NCBI GenBank assembly: GCA_018873245.2 | Contig: JAEMBT020000006.1 | Span: 2,483,855 to 2,547,854 of the forward strand | Source: Archegozetes longisetosus | Lineage: Eukaryota > Arthropoda > Arachnida > Sarcoptiformes > Trhypochthoniidae | DNA: 64,000 nucleotides | Direction: 5' to 3' | Shown here: positions 52,507 through 63,552 of the stretch, in pieces | Layout of the letters: each line of letters starts with the position of its first letter | Position numbering within the stretch: position 1 is the stretch's first letter | Made by a program: the position numbers and the translations under genes | The notes under the pieces: model-generated | Told to the model about the DNA's origin: nothing | Seen by the model: the letters and a program-made list of their open reading frames with translations, nothing else | Database searches by the model: none

Positions 52507-54611
52507 ATGAGATCGATAGCCTTTGTTGATCATATTAAGTTTGCAATCGATGGTAACATAAGTAAAGACTCGATAACTTTAGGCGACTGTGATAACGATG
52601 GAGTTAAGCAAATCCATAACATGATAACTATTTTAAAACTTACAAAACTTTTTTGACTTATTGCAGTCCAATGAATTAATTGCAGCCACACTTAGTGGAG
52701 ATTTAGCCGTATTCAAAGGGATTCAAACTAATCCGTGGGCTGTTTCGCATGGATTAGGAATGGTATGAGGTCCACATCTCTATTGATAATTAGCTTAAGA
52801 ATTGGTTCGAAAGTTTCAATTATGTTTAATCATAATTGTCTTGAGAGCTAATTCAAAAACCTTTAATCAAATCTTTATAGATATTTATTCTAAGAAGCAT
52901 TTTCAAATTTGTGAACTTGTTTTCAGGTCATTTCTGTGATAGTCGGCGATATCCTCAACACTAAAAGAGTATTGTTTTAAAATTGAATAATTAATCGATA
53001 TTTGGTTTGATAACAATTTTTTCAATTAATTTAATGACAGAATTGTATCGTTTGTGTTAGTGTCGAAGGTTTCTGTAATATCTTCAACCTATCGAATAAT
53101 ATAAGTCCTCAAACGATCACTTCGGCTAACTTTTCCTCGAGGTCTTCGACAATCGTTGACTGCGATGAAAGCAATTCACCGATAAATCTAATCCCATTCT
53201 ACACTCAAAGGCTTCCGGCTAACGCAAAGGTCGCCTGTCTCGCAGACATAGATAATGACGGATTAAATGAATTTATAGTCGGTTTGACCGATCGAGTAGT
53301 CAGAACTTATAAGTGTGTACACATTAATGATAATAAAATCAAATTAATAGGTATTAAAGTTATAAAATTGTTTCTTCTAAATAAATTTATTAGATTTGAT
53401 AAATTTTTATATTTTTCAAAAATATAGTAGATATTTTATTGAGGTTTTCAAGATTTTTCAGCCGCTTAATCGAAATTTTAACAGAAGCTACCCAAACTTC
53501 ATATTTTTAGCCATCATTTATTTGACATAGACTACAGAAATACTATTTGGTTCGGGACTGAATAGAAATAAGATTGATTCTAGGATTTATACAAGATTTT
53601 TATCGCTGAACCTGATTCCGAATCTCAAATGTTATTTAAAACTTGTTAAAATTTAAAAACTTTTGAGAACTAATACGTTATTAGATAAATTAGAGGCTGA
53701 TTCAATCGATAATAACTAAATAGGATTATTAAAAAAATTGATCAAAACTAAATTTATTTAGAAGACAAAATTTAGAAATTTTTCCTTCGCTAATAGGTAT
53801 CCATAAATGGGAATTCATTGACCAAATTGGGACACTATCGCTAAATCCAAGCTTTATTTCCACTGACGAAGAAGTAAGTTGTTCGAATGTCCGTAATATA
53901 TTAGTTGCTCAACCGGGAGGTACTTATGCCAAACTCGAGTGTTGGAACAATAGAATCAGTTTTAACCATGATGAAGGTTCAGACGCTTTAGACAGGGTTT
54001 CAAATCTAACTCCAGAATACTATGAATTATCGATCGCTCAAATGCGAAATCCGAACATAAGTACAGAAATTCTTGGAAGCATCGAAGGCCGGAATAGATC
54101 TGGAAGTAAAACTAATATGTTGATAGCTTTGGCAACTCTTGACGGAACTCTTATGTTAGTTGATGGTGGAGATATTCTCTGGTCACTACAAGTCGATCAC
54201 CAGTTATTCGCGTTATCGAAACTAAATATCACTTCGGATGAAAATGAACAGATCATAGCCTGCGCTTGGGATGGATTGACTTATATTGTTAATCAAGATC
54301 AAGACTGCTTAAGGTTTAAGTTTGAAGAATCAGTTTCTGCTTTTATTGCTGGTCAATATTCCTTAAGTGCTGACAGGCCGAATGCTAAGTGTTTAGTTTA
54401 CGCCACTTTTAATAATAGTATTTATTTGTATTATAATATTGAAATCGACAAAATAAAACCGAGTGATTTTAGAGATACTTTAGCAAACAATCAAGACTTG
54501 ATCCAACACGTCAAGCGATTGATGGCTAGGATTGGGCTCGAAAACGACGATTTGTCTTCTGTACTGTCTGTTTGTTCTGATGTATTGTTTGGTTTGCCTG
54601 AGATTTCTTAA
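52507..54611 (+). CDS. ITFG2: ITFG2, KICSTOR complex subunit, five exons
   Basis: Exons 52507-52602, 52667-52762, 52927-52968, 53041-53350 and 53797-54611, GT-AG introns of phases 0, 0, 0 and 1, encode 452 residues (human ITFG2 is about 447). It begins MRSIAFVDH and carries FG-GAP-like calcium-loop motifs: LGDCDNDG (25-32), split by intron 1 before SNELIAATLSGDLAVFK, and ADIDNDGLNEFIVG-x-TDRVVR (146-166). Near the C-terminal third are VDHQLFALSKL (314-324) and ACAWDG (336-341), both nearly identical to vertebrate ITFG2. It should fold as a beta-propeller. In mammals ITFG2 joins KPTN, KICS2 and SZT2 to anchor GATOR1 on lysosomes, so that mTORC1 is shut off when amino acids are scarce. All splice joints agree with the human protein alignment as I know it. 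The first exon starts at a codon matching the conserved N-terminus. Confidence 0.95.
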
Positions 54612-54678
54612 CCATGACTACTATTTATATATCTTATATGTGCTTCTGTAATCATTTCTTAACCTGTTTGTTACGCAA

Positions 54679-54684
54679 AATAAA
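54679..54684 (+). terminator. Polyadenylation signal AATAAA of ITFG2
   Basis: A canonical hexamer 68 bases past the ITFG2 stop. Confidence 0.6.
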
Positions 54685-55010
54685 AATTGAAAACTTTCTG
54701 ATATTGATTCAAAATTGAAGTTGATTCATTGACGCGATCAAAGTCAAATTTAACATAAAATTGAGTACAAGTTGTTTAATAAAGAATAAACTCATGTAAA
54801 ATAACTTATTAAAAATTGAATAGATCAAGACGTAACGAAAAATTAAGACTAAAGTTAATTATGATCGGAGAATCATTTATAAATAACATTCAATAAGACT
54901 AGAAGTGCAATCAAGTTTATGCAAAAAAGCTGAATAACACTTAAAATTACAAAATCGAGGCTAATTAAATAACAATTCAATATATATTGCCCTTATATCG
55001 TAAGGATGTG

Positions 55011-55969
55011 CAGTCTTTGACAAAAGTGTCCGATCAGGTTTTTGAGGGTTTTAGTAGTAGAAATTAATAGATTTTGATGAATTTTTTTGAATGAACTATA
55101 TGTTGAAACCAACATTGTAACTAGGTTGGCGTTGAAATTCCTTGTGAGATAAGTGAATTATTCAAGTAAGTTTCGCCTGAAGGATTGATGAGAATTTTTT
55201 AGTTCTTATGAGTGGACACTAAACTAGATAAAAAAATCATTGAATACGTGTACTTTTGTTTCACTCAAATATTTGTCTGATAACTACAGTCTTAAATTGT
55301 CGAAAAAGTGATTTTTCAAAAATTTATAACTTTTTAATATGAAGGGATAAAATCATGATTTTAACGTCAAATTGTAGGTAATTCAGATATTTATCAAGAA
55401 ATCCAATGGAAAACCTATTTTCTATTCAATACGGTAACATATGGTCTGATTAGTAGTTCTGCATAATAGATCTCATGATGTAATAATAATTCAACACTTT
55501 TCAAAGTTTAGGTAGATCTATTATGCGGAACTATTAATCAGATCATTTTGAATAGGGAATCGATTTTGGGTAGAATTTCTTGATAAATATTTAAATTATT
55601 TACAATTTGACGTTGAGATCATGATTATATCCATTCAGATTGAAAATTTATGATTTCTCGAAAAAAAACTTTTTCGACTGTTTAGGACTGTAGTTATTAG
55701 ATAAACAATATTTGAGTGAAACAAAAATGCACATATTCAATGAATTTTTATCTAGTTTAGTGTTCATTCGTCAAAATTTTAAAAAATCGTGTCCAATTCT
55801 TCCGGAGAAATTTACTTGAATAATTCATCTATTTTACAAGGAACTTCAACACCAACTTAGTATGATGTCGGTCCCAACATGTAGTTCATCCAAAAAATTT
55901 CATCAAAATCCGTTAGTTTTTACAACTAGAAATCCCACAAAAACCGAGTCGGACACTTTAGTCAGACTG
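55011..55969. mobile_element. Foldback Tc1/mariner-type MITE, 959 bp, inserted in the outer element's left TIR
   Basis: It begins CAGTC and ends GACTG. Nearly the whole element is an imperfect palindrome: about 55011-55490 is complementary to about 55500-55969, for example AAGTGTCCGA near the left end and TCGGACACTTT near the right, and the centre-proximal arms at 55450-55480 and 55515-55545. The right flank is TA and the left is TG, consistent with a mutated TA target duplication. The uninterrupted right repeat of the outer element reads through the junction as GGATGTACAATAGG, which fixes the insertion site. No protein is encoded. Confidence 0.8.
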
Positions 55970-56389
55970 TACAATAGGTAAACCTACTATCTCTTAGCAT
56001 GAGTTATATCCCCTCGACGTCATATACAATTAACGAAGTAACTATCTTTACCTGGTTAAACTCGAATTTATTTTGGCTGGGTTGATCGATTTGAAATCGG
56101 TTTTCTGTATTTTGTAGCTGGAAAATTGCAGATTTTTAAAAATACAGACAATATTTTTTATCTAATAAAGTGACAGTAAATTACGGATCAACCCGGGCTA
56201 ATGGGTCTAAGGGGGTTCTCAATCCCCTACCCCCAAGTGTGATACATCATTGGATTCAGTTCGTTGAGCTGAACATTTTGATACCACACTTGACCACTTC
56301 CAATCCGAAACTGACCACTTCTGGTCAACTCCCGACGGGAGTGGCTGTCCCCGCCAAGCGGTGTATCATTATTCTATCCTTATCATGTA

Positions 56390-56871
56390 TCCTCAATATT
56401 CCAAGTTTCTAAAAGTTGTCTCGCTCTATGATTTGTTTCATGATATTTAATTTGTGTATCATTCCAATTGATATTATGTTTTGTATAACTGTAAAAAGTA
56501 TTCTAAACAATAGAGATAAAAAAGATTCAAACGATCCCAATAATGTAGTTTATAATATAAGGTGTGAAGATTGTGATTTTATTTATGTGGGATCAACAAA
56601 ACATAAACTAAAAACAAGAATTCATGAGCATAAAATGGCTTTAAATAAACCATATATTAAATCCAATGTTGCTGATCATTCTATCAAAACAAAACATAAC
56701 ATCAATTGGAATGATACACAAATTAAATATCATGAAACAAATTATAGAGTGAGACAATTTTTAGAAACTTGGAATATTGAGGAGTCAATACTCAAAAGAA
56801 AACCATTAATGAATAATCAACAAAATAGCGAAACTTGTATTTCATCTCAATATTTGGGTCTCATGTACTGA
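56390..56871 (+). pseudogene. 5'-truncated Penelope-like element: GIY-YIG endonuclease remnant with inverted 5' segment
   Basis: From about 56545 the plus frame encodes the end of a Penelope-like retroelement protein: VVYNIRCEDCDFIYVGSTKH, the GIY-YIG signature with Tyr and YVGS, then LKTRIHEHK with the catalytic Arg and His, ADHSIKTKHNINW, and a terminal NIEESILKRKPLMNN helix with Glu. The stop is at 56869-56871. No reverse transcriptase is present. Bases 56390-56484 are a reverse-complement copy of 56689-56783 from the same domain with only a few mismatches, so the first 25 or so codons of the apparent frame from 56416 are antisense sequence and not protein. Penelope insertions are known for 5' truncation and inverted end fragments. 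The 3' UTR extends past 56871, end uncertain. Confidence 0.8.
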
Positions 56872-57482
56872 TTTTTAAAAATAATGTTATAATTCCGATA
56901 ATTAGACTTATTTAGATTTATAATCAAAATATTCAAACAATTTATATCATATAATGCTTCAGAGAACAGTCCTATTTGTTAGAAGCTGGCTCTGTGGCAT
57001 AGCTATATCACATAACAAAATTTCTAACTATAATCATTTGATTGTACACTAAAATAAATAAAACAAAAAAAGTGACTCAGTGTTTAGGTTTTAGTTGAAA
57101 AAGGCATGTATTTAAATAAACGATCTCAAGTTTCTCCCCTAACGTCCACTCATAACACAAGTGCTAAAGTCTAAATAAAATCATTGATTCAAAAAGTGCT
57201 GATGAAGATAACAAATGAGTTATCGAAATTTCCAAAAATATCTGCTAATTAGTGATGTTTCTACTGTTGTGAAAGTAAGCATAAAGTTTTGCTTAAATTT
57301 CTATAAATAGTATTTCAAGTCATTCTTTTACTGACGTTGAGGGGGTATAACTCATGCTAATGGTAGTGGGTTTGCCTATTGTACATCCTTACGATTTAAG
57401 GGCAATATAAGCAATGAGCATTGAGTGAAATAAAAGTTGATAATAATTACTGACGCTACCTATCGATGTAAGCATTAATACT

Positions 57483-58127
57483 GGGTCTACCACAATTCTC
57501 CCAAGCACAATTCTCCCAAGCACAATTCTTCCACGCACAATTCTTCCACACTTTTCAATTGATCACAGAATATAAGTGATGACCATTTCAAGTTGAATTG
57601 ACCAACGAATAGTAACTATTGGCCATTTCTATATCAGATGAACTGCGTAAGGCAACTGATGACCATTTTCAATTCAGATGACCTACGGGAAGTAACTGAT
57701 AACCATTCTTTATATTATCAGGTCATCAGTTGCCTTTAGTAGTTGATTTGATATAGAAATGGTCATTAGTTACTTCCCGTAGGTCATCTGAGATGATAAA
57801 GGTCATCGTTCTTCTCCCGTAGTTCGTCTGGTATAAAAATGGTCATTAGTTACTTCCCGTAGGTCACCTGAATTGAAAATGGTCATCGTTCGTCTCCCGT
57901 AGTTTATCCGATATAGAAATGGCCATTAGTTACTTCCCGTAGGTCATCTAAATTGGAAATGGCCATCAGTTGCCTTACGCAGTTCATCTGATATAGAAAT
58001 GGCCAATAGTTACTATTCGTTGGTCAATTCGACTTGAAATGGTCATCCCTTATATTCTGTGATCAATTGAAAAGTACGGAAGAATTGCGCGTGGAAGAAT
58101 TGTGTATAGAAGAATTGTGTTACTCCC
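57483..58127. mobile_element. Foldback/MULE-like element, 645 bp, 9-bp target duplication
   Basis: The 9-base direct repeat ATTAATACT flanks the element at 57474-57482 and 58128-58136. Its ends are GGGTCTACCACAATTCT and the reverse complement of GGGAGTAACACAATTCT. Just inside are tandem 15-bp units related to CACAATTCTTCCACG: four copies at 57491-57550 and three inverted copies at 58075-58119. Between them, arms of about 80-bp units (each two related 40-bp halves containing TTACTTCCCGTAGGTCATCT) sit in opposite orientation left and right. Tandem repeats inside long inverted ends plus a 9-bp duplication are the hallmarks of Foldback elements, which are related to MULEs. There is no coding capacity. 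Confidence 0.85.
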
Positions 58128-58549
58128 ATTAATACTTTTTAATGCCTATTAAGATTAATATGGAGTCTAGGCACATAACAGTAGAACAATTCCCAAAATA
58201 AAATTTTTGTAAAAACTTGTCTGTTATTCTTTTTTTTAATTATGTGGAACAAAGATTTTAGTTCTTATTCCAAGTCTATAATTTTATTAACGATTTGTGT
58301 TATGAGAATTAGTAAAATTTTAATTTAAAGCTTCTTGTCCAATTGAATGATATTTATCAAATCTTACCAAGTTTATAAACTACATTTATATATTTAATTA
58401 ATTGTGAAAGTGAAAAATTATTGCCACCATAAAAAAAGACAACTTATAGGATATTTAAATAATAGCTAAAATTATAATTGTATTTATTTCCTAGATTCTT
58501 TTTCCGAAAAGATACTTTTGTTGTGAACTATACTGCATCGAGAGATGTA

Positions 58550-60095
58550 CAGTGAGGCTCATAATTATAAGACCACTAAATATTCTTTGAAATTTTTATG
58601 TTAATTTAATAGTTTTATCACAAACTTTTGTAGACATATTAATCCTATAGTATGTAATTAGTTGACAAAATTTGGCAACAATCAGGCGCCGGATTAGGGG
58701 TTAATCCGGAAAAATCTAGATTCTCGTATGTGCAAAATTATAAGACCGGTTGCTAGTAATGTGGATTTTATTGTTATTTCAGTCAAAAAGTGCAATTCGA
58801 AGGACAATATTATAACTTTATATTATTTTTAGTCAGCTTTGATTCATTTTTATTTAAAAAATTATCTATAAATTATGCCGAAGGGCAAACAGCTAACAGA
58901 ATATGAATGTGGCCAGATCGCGGCATTAAACGCTACCGGCATGTCCCAGAGAAAAATAGCGGTCAAAATCGGGAGATCTAAGACCGTTGTAACAAATTAT
59001 TTAGCTGATCCCGAAAACTATGGGACAAAACGGCGATCTGGACGCCCGAAAAAAGTTACACCGAGGGACCGGCGAGCCATTTTACGGGAAGCCAGCAACA
59101 ACGGGAGCACTTCGACTAGGATTAAGGACACCCTCAACTTACCATATCATCCAGCAATAATAAAAAGGGTACTCAATGAATCTCCCAATCATAAATACAC
59201 AAAAAGGCGCGGAAAACCAACATTGAAACCCGTACATAAACAGGCCCGAATAGAATGGGCGAAATCCCATATGGAATTCGGGCAAAAATGGCGAAATATC
59301 ATCTGGAGTGACGAAAAAAAGTTTAATCTCGACGTTCCAGACGGTATGCAATATTATTGGTCAGACCTCCGGAAAGAGCCCGAAATATTTTCGAAGAATG
59401 TTCATGGTGGCGGATCAGTAATGGTTTGGGCGGCCTTTAGTTGGAACGGCACAACGGATATTGTATTTATTGATGGTCGGCTGAATTCTTCAGGTTATCG
59501 TAAAGTTCTAGAAGATCATTTATTACCAAAAGGTGCCGAAATCGGTGGGCAACACTGGATTTTTCAGCAGGATAATGCGGCGATAATACCGCGCGGGCCG
59601 TTTTAGAATGGTTTTCGGCCATCGGAATCAATCAAATGAAGTGGCCAGCGAAAAGTCCGGACCTTAATCCGATTGAGAACCTTTGGGGTATTCTGGTCAG
59701 ACGGATTTATGCGAATTGCCGCCAGTATAGTACCGTCGGGAAATTGAAGGCTGCAATCCGTGACGAGTGGTCAAAAATTTCGTTAGAGACCCTTAGGAAT
59801 CTAATTAATACTATGCCTAATAGGGTTTTTGATGTAATTTTTAAAAAAGGTGGCCACACAAAGTATTAATCATGAATAATTAACTAAAATTAAAAGTTGT
59901 CTTATAATTATGTACATATCGTATTTGGGTTTTTATTGGGTTACTCGGTAATCTGTGAGGTGATTGGCATACATTTTTATATTCTAATCTATTGTTACGC
60001 AATAAAGATAAATACCAAAAATGGCTCTTAAATCATTTGGTTAAATATAGAATTTTTAAGAATATTAGGTGGTCTTATAGTTATGAGCTTTACTG
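58550..60095 (+). mobile_element. Tc1-like transposon of IR/DR type, 1546 bp
   Basis: TA flanks both ends (58548-58549 and 60096-60097). The left end CAGTGAGGCTCATAATTATA matches the reverse complement of the right end, which reads CAGTAAAGCTCATAACTATA. A second copy of the AATTATAAGAC motif lies inside each inverted repeat (about 58738-58750 and 59897-59910), roughly 170-175 bp from the outer copy on each side. This is the direct-repeat-within-inverted-repeat arrangement used by Tc1-family transposases to pair the ends. Ends and spacing are intact. The internal gene has one frame break. Confidence 0.92.
58875..59869 (+). pseudogene. Tc1/mariner DD34E transposase, broken by a 1-nt deletion
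   Basis: Starting at ATG 58875, the N-terminal paired-like helix-turn-helix part (about 1-45, with MSQRKIAVKIGRSKTVVTNYL) and the GRPKK AT-hook-like motif (56-60) bind the inverted repeats. The DDE nuclease core shows IIWSDEKKF (Asp146) and IFQQDNA (Asp233). The third acidic residue, in NPIENLWG (Glu codon 59675), is in the +2-shifted frame. The frame is lost near 59583-59590: one base is missing where Tc1 relatives have a His codon after Asn-Ala-Ala-Ile, giving a stop at 59604-59606. Resuming in the shifted frame from 59587 gives a clean C-terminus to the stop at 59869. D-to-E spacing with the gap repaired is 34. Only this lesion is visible, so the insertion is probably young. Its GC content is higher than the flanks. 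Confidence 0.92.
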
Positions 60096-60660
60096 TAGTA
60101 AGTATCAATCACATGAATTACTTTATAAGTGCGTCTTCACATATAAAAGATTCTGCAAAGAGAAGAGTTTCATATTTCAAGATTTTTCTAATGAATCAGA
60201 TAAGTGTCAATAATAATCAGAAACTTTAAGTCGTCACAGGGTTCAGTCAAATTGTAAGTTTCACATTTTAAGCTCCGATCCTAATGTGAAGTTATTCAAC
60301 ATTACGGAGTAGTAAAAATATTTATGAAAGAGGAATATCCATCTGAAAAGGATTCAAGAAGACTACTGCGACAGTTGTTAGCCTTCAGAAGGAAACTGTT
60401 TCCAGTGTAAGTTAATAGTCTCAATTTCTATAAGTGTAGCAAGTCTATGGGCACTGGCCAATTCCGCGATTCCACCCTATCGATATATGTATATCATTGG
60501 ATTTAGCATTGATAGTTATATGTATATGTATAGTTAAATTTAATTGAGAATGCCTAAAATCCATAGATTTTGCCCTACGACGCCCTCTAACAGTGGCCTA
60601 CCTAAGTTGCAGCCTTGAACTAGACAGTCGATTAACCGAAACGATTTTTGAAATCGGTGA

Positions 60661-61213
60661 GGTTCTTAGGATCCACTTTAGAATACAACCGCCATTTTTA
60701 AAAAAATTATTGATATATTTAAAAAGTTTGAGCTACGAGAAATATTGAAATATTAATTTTTGGCGAAAAATCTTTAACCTGCAGTGTGACCTTTGACCTT
60801 TAAATTCAACTTTGTTTTCATGCTGTTTTAGACCTTTGCCTATGGTCAAACAGCACAAAATTGGTATCAATCTATCGGGCTTGACGGATAGAACACGAAT
60901 ATATCAGTTATTTTTAACTAGGTCATGAAGGTCAAGACCTAGGGTCATTTTTCTGTACAATGCTTATCTTACAACGTAGACTAGTAGATGAGGTATCATT
61001 TCACTCCTCTCATCACCTAGATTACAATGATACTAGATATTGCGCTATAGTCCTATTAGTTCAGATTTTATACAGGTTTGAAAATTGTTCAAATTCCATT
61101 TTCGCTCATAACTTTAATAACAAACATGATATTGACATAATGCAAGCACATTTTCCAACAGTTATCACTAGTTGGAGTTCAAGGTCACCTTCAAGGTAGT
61201 TATATATAATCAT

Positions 61214-61278
<65 letters not shown>

Positions 61279-62642
61279 AAAAAAATAAACTTGAATAATG
61301 AATTTATTGTAGAAATTACAATATTAATATAAATGTACATAAGTTACAAGTAGTGAAAGTTTTAGGAAGTATTTTGGATGTTCTGCCGAAAAAGGGCCAT
61401 TGATTTTATGGTCAATGTATATATTTTCTGAATCAGTATAAAGAGTAGATATTGTAAAGTCTGGATCTTTAATAGGAGCGTGTATGAAATCAAATTTTAA
61501 AATATAAGCACTTTATTTAACATAACCACAAATTACATAAGATTTCACAGGATTTTAACACTAAAGTAAAGAGCGAAAAATTTAAGAAAAACACGACATT
61601 TTATAGGAACAATAGGCGGGTTAAATTAGAAAATGTTTTACAATGATAGGCTAAACCCTTTAAGGTTAATAGCGCATTTAGCTAAGATTGGAGGATTGTT
61701 TAACTAGGACATACTTAGGTAGGTTTTAAGAGTTGAAATATGCTTACTATCAGCTGTCTTCATAACTTATGCAGTTGAGACAAGCATGTGAAGATTTCTT
61801 TTGTACAAACAAAAGATAATCTTTAGATCAGTAATAAAAGTTGACATATACGGTGAGTTATGAAAATTAGTTTTAAAGATATAGGTTATTACAAATGTAT
61901 TTTGGTATAGGTCTAATTTAAGAAACTAAGACGTTATTACAATATCAAAAGAAGAATTTCATACCTAGGTACTCACGTTTTAGAAATTTTTGCCCTTTCC
62001 CTGCTCGTATTATATATATGATTGAAGTATACAGTACGAACTACTTGTCAGATTTTAATGATTGAGGTGTCAATGGATTCAACATAGAGAGTGAGGAACA
62101 GATGCACAGTTATAAGCTCTCATTGACTTTAGGTCAAAAGTTAACTGGGATCAAATGAACGAGATTTTATAAAATTAAGAGACAGAGCCATTTAATTGTA
62201 ACAAATCTAACCTAATTGAAACTCAAATAATGCTATAAAATTATAAACGAGATGAATAATTTAAATTTAGCGCCACGCCCACTACCACATCCACCCACTA
62301 CAAGATACTTATAGAGTCTATCACAAAAGATTTCTTTCAATAGTGAGCCAAATGTTATGAAAACCTTATTTTATGCATCTTCTAGGATTAAAGATCGTCA
62401 TAGCAGATCATGTGGGTGCTTACTGAATTCAAGAGAGCTAGACAAGTCCATTGATACCCTATATGTAGGAGTAGGGTCAGCAGGTCAAGTCCTGCGAGGT
62501 TAAAGGTCAAAGGTCACGAGTTTTCATTTCCGCCAAAAATGAGTATGATTTTCGCTTTCTACATGAATCAAGCTTTTCAACAATATATATATATATATAT
62601 ATTGTAAAGATTTAGTGACGGTTGTATGCTAAAGTGGAGCCA
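60661..62642. repeat. Diverged inverted repeat pair, about 2 kb apart
   Basis: The left copy has CCACTTTAGAATACAACC (60673-60690) and, 114 bases on, TGACCTTTGACCTTTAA (60787-60803). The right copy has the reverse complements in the mirrored order: an exact TTAAAGGTCAAAGGTCA at 62510-62526 and GGTTGTATGCTAAAGTGG near 62620-62637. Spacing within the two copies is nearly equal, and TTTTTGGCG also matches. They may be the arms of one large degraded element or two separate insertions of one repeat in opposite orientation. Confidence 0.65.
61213..61275. repeat. Compound (AT)n(GA)n microsatellite
   Basis: An AT tract runs directly into a pure GA run of 45 bases (61231-61275). Confidence 0.95.
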
Positions 62643-63552
62643 ACAATTATAACTAACGTGTTTGTATTCCAATGAATAATGGAAGAACTTCTGAGATAAC
62701 AAACCCCAGGTTAACAAGAAAAATAATTCTTGACTTAATTCAAATTAGTAAACTTGACTCTGTATCTCCATGCCTTCCCTTTTTCCCATGCATTTGTGTT
62801 GGGATATCAACTGTTCACTTCAAATATTGTTTTAAAACTGTTTAAACTGTTCACGGTGTTCAAAGCGTTACTAAGCATTGATATATTAGTGATAATTGCT
62901 TTTAGTTTGAAAGGTAAGTAATTATAATAAAGGCATGTATTACTAATTGCTGACAATACTTAAGGTGAAAATCCAAGTAATAAATGTCTGCTTTTGAACT
63001 GTTACGCGCTGCTATGCAAACGCAATATAAAGAGTTCTTATAAAAGTACAAATATTTTCACAAAAAGTGCATTTAAAATGCTGTAATTACATATGAAATG
63101 ATTTTTATTATTTAGTTATTCGATAAATGAGAACGTTTTATTAACTTTTCAAATATAATTTTCATAATTCGGTAGAAATTTTTGTTAAATCTAGATATTA
63201 TTTAATAATATGTTTAATAATAATTATTTAAAAAATACATATAATGTTAGATAAAATGTCATATGATTTCAGGTTATGTTAGCCTTGAGTTTTGGTTTAC
63301 TAACGAACTAAAATTGAAAGACAAATATTTAGTGTTTAAAACAATTCGTAGAAAAATATAAAATTTCCATTAAAATAAATTAAAAAGATATTTATACGAC
63401 TAAAGCTCGCAATACTATACAAATATATAATTCTGTTGAGTATAACGAGTACTTATTTTTTCAAAGAATAAAATAATTGAAAAGTCATGTAATGCTTAAT
63501 ATATTTTATTAATAATTGAACTTTATTCAATTTAAAGGATAAATCACAACAG

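Larger units (their letters stand above)
54983..57409. mobile_element. Composite terminal-inverted-repeat element with nested insertions
   Basis: The left end begins TATATTGCCCTTATATCGTA and the right end is the reverse complement of TATATTGCCCTTAAATCGTA. The left inverted repeat continues after a 959-bp insertion (55970-56022), and the right one runs 57337-57409. Both share ACAATAGG, AAACC-x-ACTA, TTAGCATGAGTTATA and CCCCTC-x-ACGTCA. Arms are about 75-80 bp once the insert is removed. The interior has a GC-richer part (56180-56370) with no convincing protein and a truncated Penelope-like fragment. No transposase for this element is visible. TA dinucleotides flank the ends, but the duplication length is not resolved. 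Confidence 0.75.
60098..63552. other. Repeat-rich intergenic region
   Basis: Between the Tc1 element and the last gene. It contains a diverged inverted-repeat pair (60661-62642), an AT/GA microsatellite and an (AT)n tract at about 62583-62602. The open frame at 60960-61199 lies within the repeat and has no recognisable similarity. No other gene is seen. Confidence 0.5.

Noticed and set aside
56170-56412. 80-codon plus-strand frame
   Set aside because: It lies inside the composite transposon, partly in the inverted Penelope segment, with no recognisable domain.
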